A stretch of DNA of 6,002 bases from JAAXZI01 sp045863575 (lineage in GTDB: Bacteria; Planctomycetota; Phycisphaerae; UBA1845; PWPN01): NCBI GenBank assembly GCA_045863575.1, contig BTUC01000445.1, forward strand, positions 1 through 6,002. The letters run 5' to 3'. Made by a program: the position numbers and the translations under genes. Below the pieces are notes generated by a model. It searched no databases. It was not told the DNA's origin and saw nothing but the letters and a program-made list of their open reading frames with translations. Positions 4,201 to 6,002 of this stretch are shown in pieces (position 1 is the first letter of the stretch; each line of letters begins with the position of its first letter).

Positions 4201-6002
4201 GACCCCGCCGCGTACGCTCAGAAGCGGGACGAGCTTCTGCGCATCCTGCTGGGCGGGCTGAACTCCTCCGCCCGGACGGAATCGATCATCCAGGACGTGG
4301 GCGGCGAGTTGTCGGCGAGGCTGGTGGAAAAACTCTCGCGTTCACTGGGCGAGGAGCAGGCCCGCGAGCGCGTGGCGGCGATGGAGCCCGACCAGCGCCG
4401 CTGGGTGTTCCTGGGCGACAAGATGATCGGCCACTATGGCTGCTACTCCTGTCACCAGATCCGCGGCTACGAGAATGCCGCCCGGCCCGGGACAGAACTG
4501 ACTACCTGGGGTGAGAAGCAGCTCACGCAGCTTGATTTCGCGTTTTTCGAACACGCGTTCGAGCATGACCGCGAACACGATCCGCTGTTCAAGCATCTCT
4601 ACCCGTATGATCCCAAGAGCCCCGATGACCGGGCGAAGCTGATCGGTGCGGCCTGGAGCAACCCGGCGGTGCACGTCGACCACGCCTTGGCCTCCTTCGC
4701 ATGGTACAAGGTGCGCAATCCCCGCATGTGGGATCGCCGCAAGCTCAAGGGGCCCTACGAAAAGCTGAAGATGCCCAACTTCTTCCTCGATGACGAGCAG
4801 GCGGACGCGCTGGTCACTTACCTGCTTTCGCGGCGTCCGGGACGGGTCGGCGGATCGCTCCAGGTGAACTATGACGGCACGCCGGCCGGGCGGATCGCCG
4901 AAGGGCGGGCGCTGGCTCGTGAGCTGAACTGTGTCTCCTGCCACATCATCGACGGCAACGGTGCGGTCATGCACCAGTTCATCACCCGCAGCGATGGCGG
5001 CGAGGTGCAATACGACGAAGTGAACGGTCCTCCCTGGCTGCGGGGGCAGGGGGCCAAGGTGCGGGCCGACTGGTTCTACGGTTTTCTCAACAACGTGCAG
5101 ATGCTGCGCCCGTGGCTGAAGGTTCGGATGCCGAGCTTCCACCTCGACGACGATCAGTCCACCAAGCTGGTCGAGTACTTCGTGGGACTCTCCGAACAGG
5201 AATCGCAGTGGCTCGCGCAGCACCTGGCTCCGGTCAACAAGTACATTGCCGACGCCCGGAAGGCGGATGCGAACGTGACGCTGGCCGCCATGGACCGGCC
5301 GCCCAGCGCCGCCGGTGATGACGAGTCGAACGCCGATGACGCTCAGCCGGGCGCTGCCGCCGGATCCGACTGGTTCCTTCAGGATCATCTCAGCGACGTC
5401 ACGCGGGCCCTTACCCGCTACGCGGTGGACAACCGCCTGGCCACGGCCAGCTCGGTGGACCCGGCCGAGTCTAGCCTCGAAGACCTCGCATCGACGTACA
5501 GCTTGCTGGTGGAGCAGGGCGCTTTCCTGCGTGACCTCTATCGCGTGCGCTATCCCTTCACCGAGGCCGTCCGGGAGTACTCGCCGACGGCCGTTGCCGA
5601 CGGGGAGACGCTCTTCTACGAGCTCAAGTGCATGGCCTGTCACGTGTTCGGCGACCCGAGCGTGCCGGGCGCCAACGCGAACCCGACGGCCCCCAACCTC
5701 CAGCTCACCAGCGACCGTTTGCAGAGCGACTGGGTCCGCCGATGGCTCCAGGCGCCGCACCGCATTCAACCGGGCACGAAGATGCCCAGCCTCTTCGGCA
5801 TGGGCGAGTTGGTGGGTGCCTTCAAGGATTACCCGGAAGAGGATCGCGAGAAGATCAGCGCCAAGCTCAAGGATCCCGCGGTGCTGGATGACCCCTATCT
5901 TCAGATCCAGGCGCTGACCAGCTTCCTCTACTACGCCGGTGATCGCCGGCTCAACAAGGTACAGCCGCCGGCTCAGGGTGTGGAGCAGCCGGTGGAATCG
6001 TC
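1237..6002 (+). CDS. Large membrane-anchored octahaem (or more) cytochrome c with coiled-coil region, 3' partial
   Basis: An electron-transfer protein, 1588 complete codons visible and open at the window end. Residues 14-33 form a single membrane anchor after a basic RNIRK, so the bulk should lie outside the cytoplasmic membrane; DYARPW follows at 36-41. Charged, Gln/Glu/Ala-rich helices at about 65-93 and 189-295 look like coiled coil. Haem-binding CxxCH motifs start at residues 343, 466, 533, 567, 695, 1069, 1232 and 1465, and no cysteine occurs elsewhere. The first three sit in a His-rich region (H446, H459, H484, H517, H518, H546) suggesting bis-His haems. The last five resemble class I cytochrome c modules with Met-Pro ligands at M614, M929, M1179, M1298 and M1516. 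The fifth carries a charged insertion of about 170 residues (roughly 710-880), and an acidic, Ala/Pro-rich linker (about 1343-1378) separates modules seven and eight. From memory, such proteins accompany cytochrome b/Rieske-type genes in planctomycetes; that role is inferred. The cytochrome c call is very secure, the exact partner unknown. Confidence 0.93.
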   Translation, partial: MPVPTDTLRNIRKVSILFAISSVALLASVVWMIKVDYARPWRAIQDDYTDLQVSLAHFDVLANQTNERMEELAQAQAAVQQAQKALEQQQARARDWAVGLGSEDPAVRAAAVKGVLEDIRGPSRPVYEARARFLSEDFGKLIAVQVESPDAEAITARAAEDVEFRGQLVALIEWFSIDKLRQEADAIRGEHARADLEHKAVKGDLTVSLAAYEHAKGLHGEGHTRTQEALAHLNRLREAYNQARLRIEGLEDQRKAIEDQQKLLQAALTAAERALARIEKDRTDAETRYAELSDTIRRGIFNMPMMDFAAPKGTRGRQEIKQAVLPDVQVELNFVKGYQVDRCMTCHTAIADKNFTRENLARKLEEAIFSINEQLAREDKPDRARLQPPIVPDREDLEPGLVARGWNTLTAEQQDALFAALVGEVNKYQKLRGLPELKFGQPLLAHPDLDLYVAADSPHPLSRVGCTTCHDGNGEETDFVLAAHTPKSPEERKAWKEKYYVRTAGIMPEQNFETAEHHWTRPMLQPRYSEAGCNKCHSKITDIAVHEGRPAASRITEGQFLFKTLGCINCHLVEELADSRKVGPDLSHIGEKLTRAFAENWIWFPKDYRPSTNMPHYFLQENNDALSETAGGDSDPILRTKAETVAMTEYLYAVSDGYEREAPPEDLWEPLKAEDSEATLAAVERGRRLFGDVGCMACHSNLAWQPMDEFGQLGAPLGEQWITRDVALKFESLGRQGVLAKARRLKGRAMAAAREEGRDPAEVELAEDEVKAALAIDLEEGGEGIPLATIQEVFAAAWKDHTYDERKARRELIRKLFPHAARGEGNVSLTPEEEELAFVSDEAWEAMNEYATERFGEMTYNDRVEYAMRNFKNAYDTLFDPLNVKGPVFTRFAPELSSIRTKFADYEHAVNWLYDWVKNPRHYSSYTKMPSLRLKRGEFPVLDETGQPSGEKIEADEALDIAIYLSTLNENEEFAEKASAPLAEQEEQDPAAYAQKRDELLRILLGGLNSSARTESIIQDVGGELSARLVEKLSRSLGEEQARERVAAMEPDQRRWVFLGDKMIGHYGCYSCHQIRGYENAARPGTELTTWGEKQLTQLDFAFFEHAFEHDREHDPLFKHLYPYDPKSPDDRAKLIGAAWSNPAVHVDHALASFAWYKVRNPRMWDRRKLKGPYEKLKMPNFFLDDEQADALVTYLLSRRPGRVGGSLQVNYDGTPAGRIAEGRALARELNCVSCHIIDGNGAVMHQFITRSDGGEVQYDEVNGPPWLRGQGAKVRADWFYGFLNNVQMLRPWLKVRMPSFHLDDDQSTKLVEYFVGLSEQESQWLAQHLAPVNKYIADARKADANVTLAAMDRPPSAAGDDESNADDAQPGAAAGSDWFLQDHLSDVTRALTRYAVDNRLATASSVDPAESSLEDLASTYSLLVEQGAFLRDLYRVRYPFTEAVREYSPTAVADGETLFYELKCMACHVFGDPSVPGANANPTAPNLQLTSDRLQSDWVRRWLQAPHRIQPGTKMPSLFGMGELVGAFKDYPEEDREKISAKLKDPAVLDDPYLQIQALTSFLYYAGDRRLNKVQPPAQGVEQPVES

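Noticed and set aside
5403..5414. 12-base exact repeat GCGGGCCCTTAC shared with 763-774
   Set aside because: A repeat of this length is expected about once by chance in 6 kb, more so in GC-rich DNA, and one copy lies within coding sequence.
4342..5769. Longest minus-strand open frame (475 codons)
   Set aside because: Tempting by length, but it is fully antisense to three haem modules and shows the typical shadow composition (His/Val/Arg/Gly), with no start-site or domain evidence.

Overview
The window looks like chromosomal DNA from a high-GC bacterium, most likely a planctomycete or a close PVC relative. That assignment is inference. It rests on two protein styles that I associate from memory with planctomycete genomes: a secreted-esterase-like alpha/beta hydrolase with a DLLFTGE strand and a GLL..DVPDL tail, and a very large membrane-anchored multihaem cytochrome c with a DYARPW motif just after its membrane anchor. 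Both genes lie on the + strand and both are cut by the window edges.

Layout. Positions 1-627 hold the C-terminal part of the hydrolase. Its nucleophile elbow is degenerate and the protein stops before the usual acid/histidine part of the triad. Positions 628-1236 (609 bp) contain no convincing gene. This gap has a short hairpin just after the hydrolase stop, a good sigma70-like promoter (TTGACA, 17 bp, AACAAT) at 795-823, and an unusually dense run of perfect inverted repeats from 996 to 1216. One of these (1034-1051) contains an exact TGTGA-N6-TCACA palindrome, the classic CRP-family operator pattern. The last part (1159-1216) can fold as a three-way junction that ends about 20 nt before the next start codon.

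Positions 1237-6002 are one uninterrupted reading frame of 1588 complete codons, still open at the window end. It encodes one N-terminal membrane anchor, a long coiled-coil region, three N-terminal haem sites of multihaem type, and then five class I-like cytochrome c modules, each with a CxxCH and a downstream Met-Pro candidate axial ligand. There are eight CxxCH motifs in all, and every cysteine in the visible protein belongs to one of them.

How the parts may work together: the cytochrome should be anchored in the cytoplasmic membrane with its haems on the outer (periplasmic) side, acting as an electron conduit or wire, plausibly beside a quinol-oxidising cytochrome b/Rieske-type complex encoded downstream and outside this window. 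The hydrolase has no evident link to it. The structured, possibly CRP/FNR-regulated leader upstream of the cytochrome suggests its expression is controlled, and this leader is the least explained part of the window.
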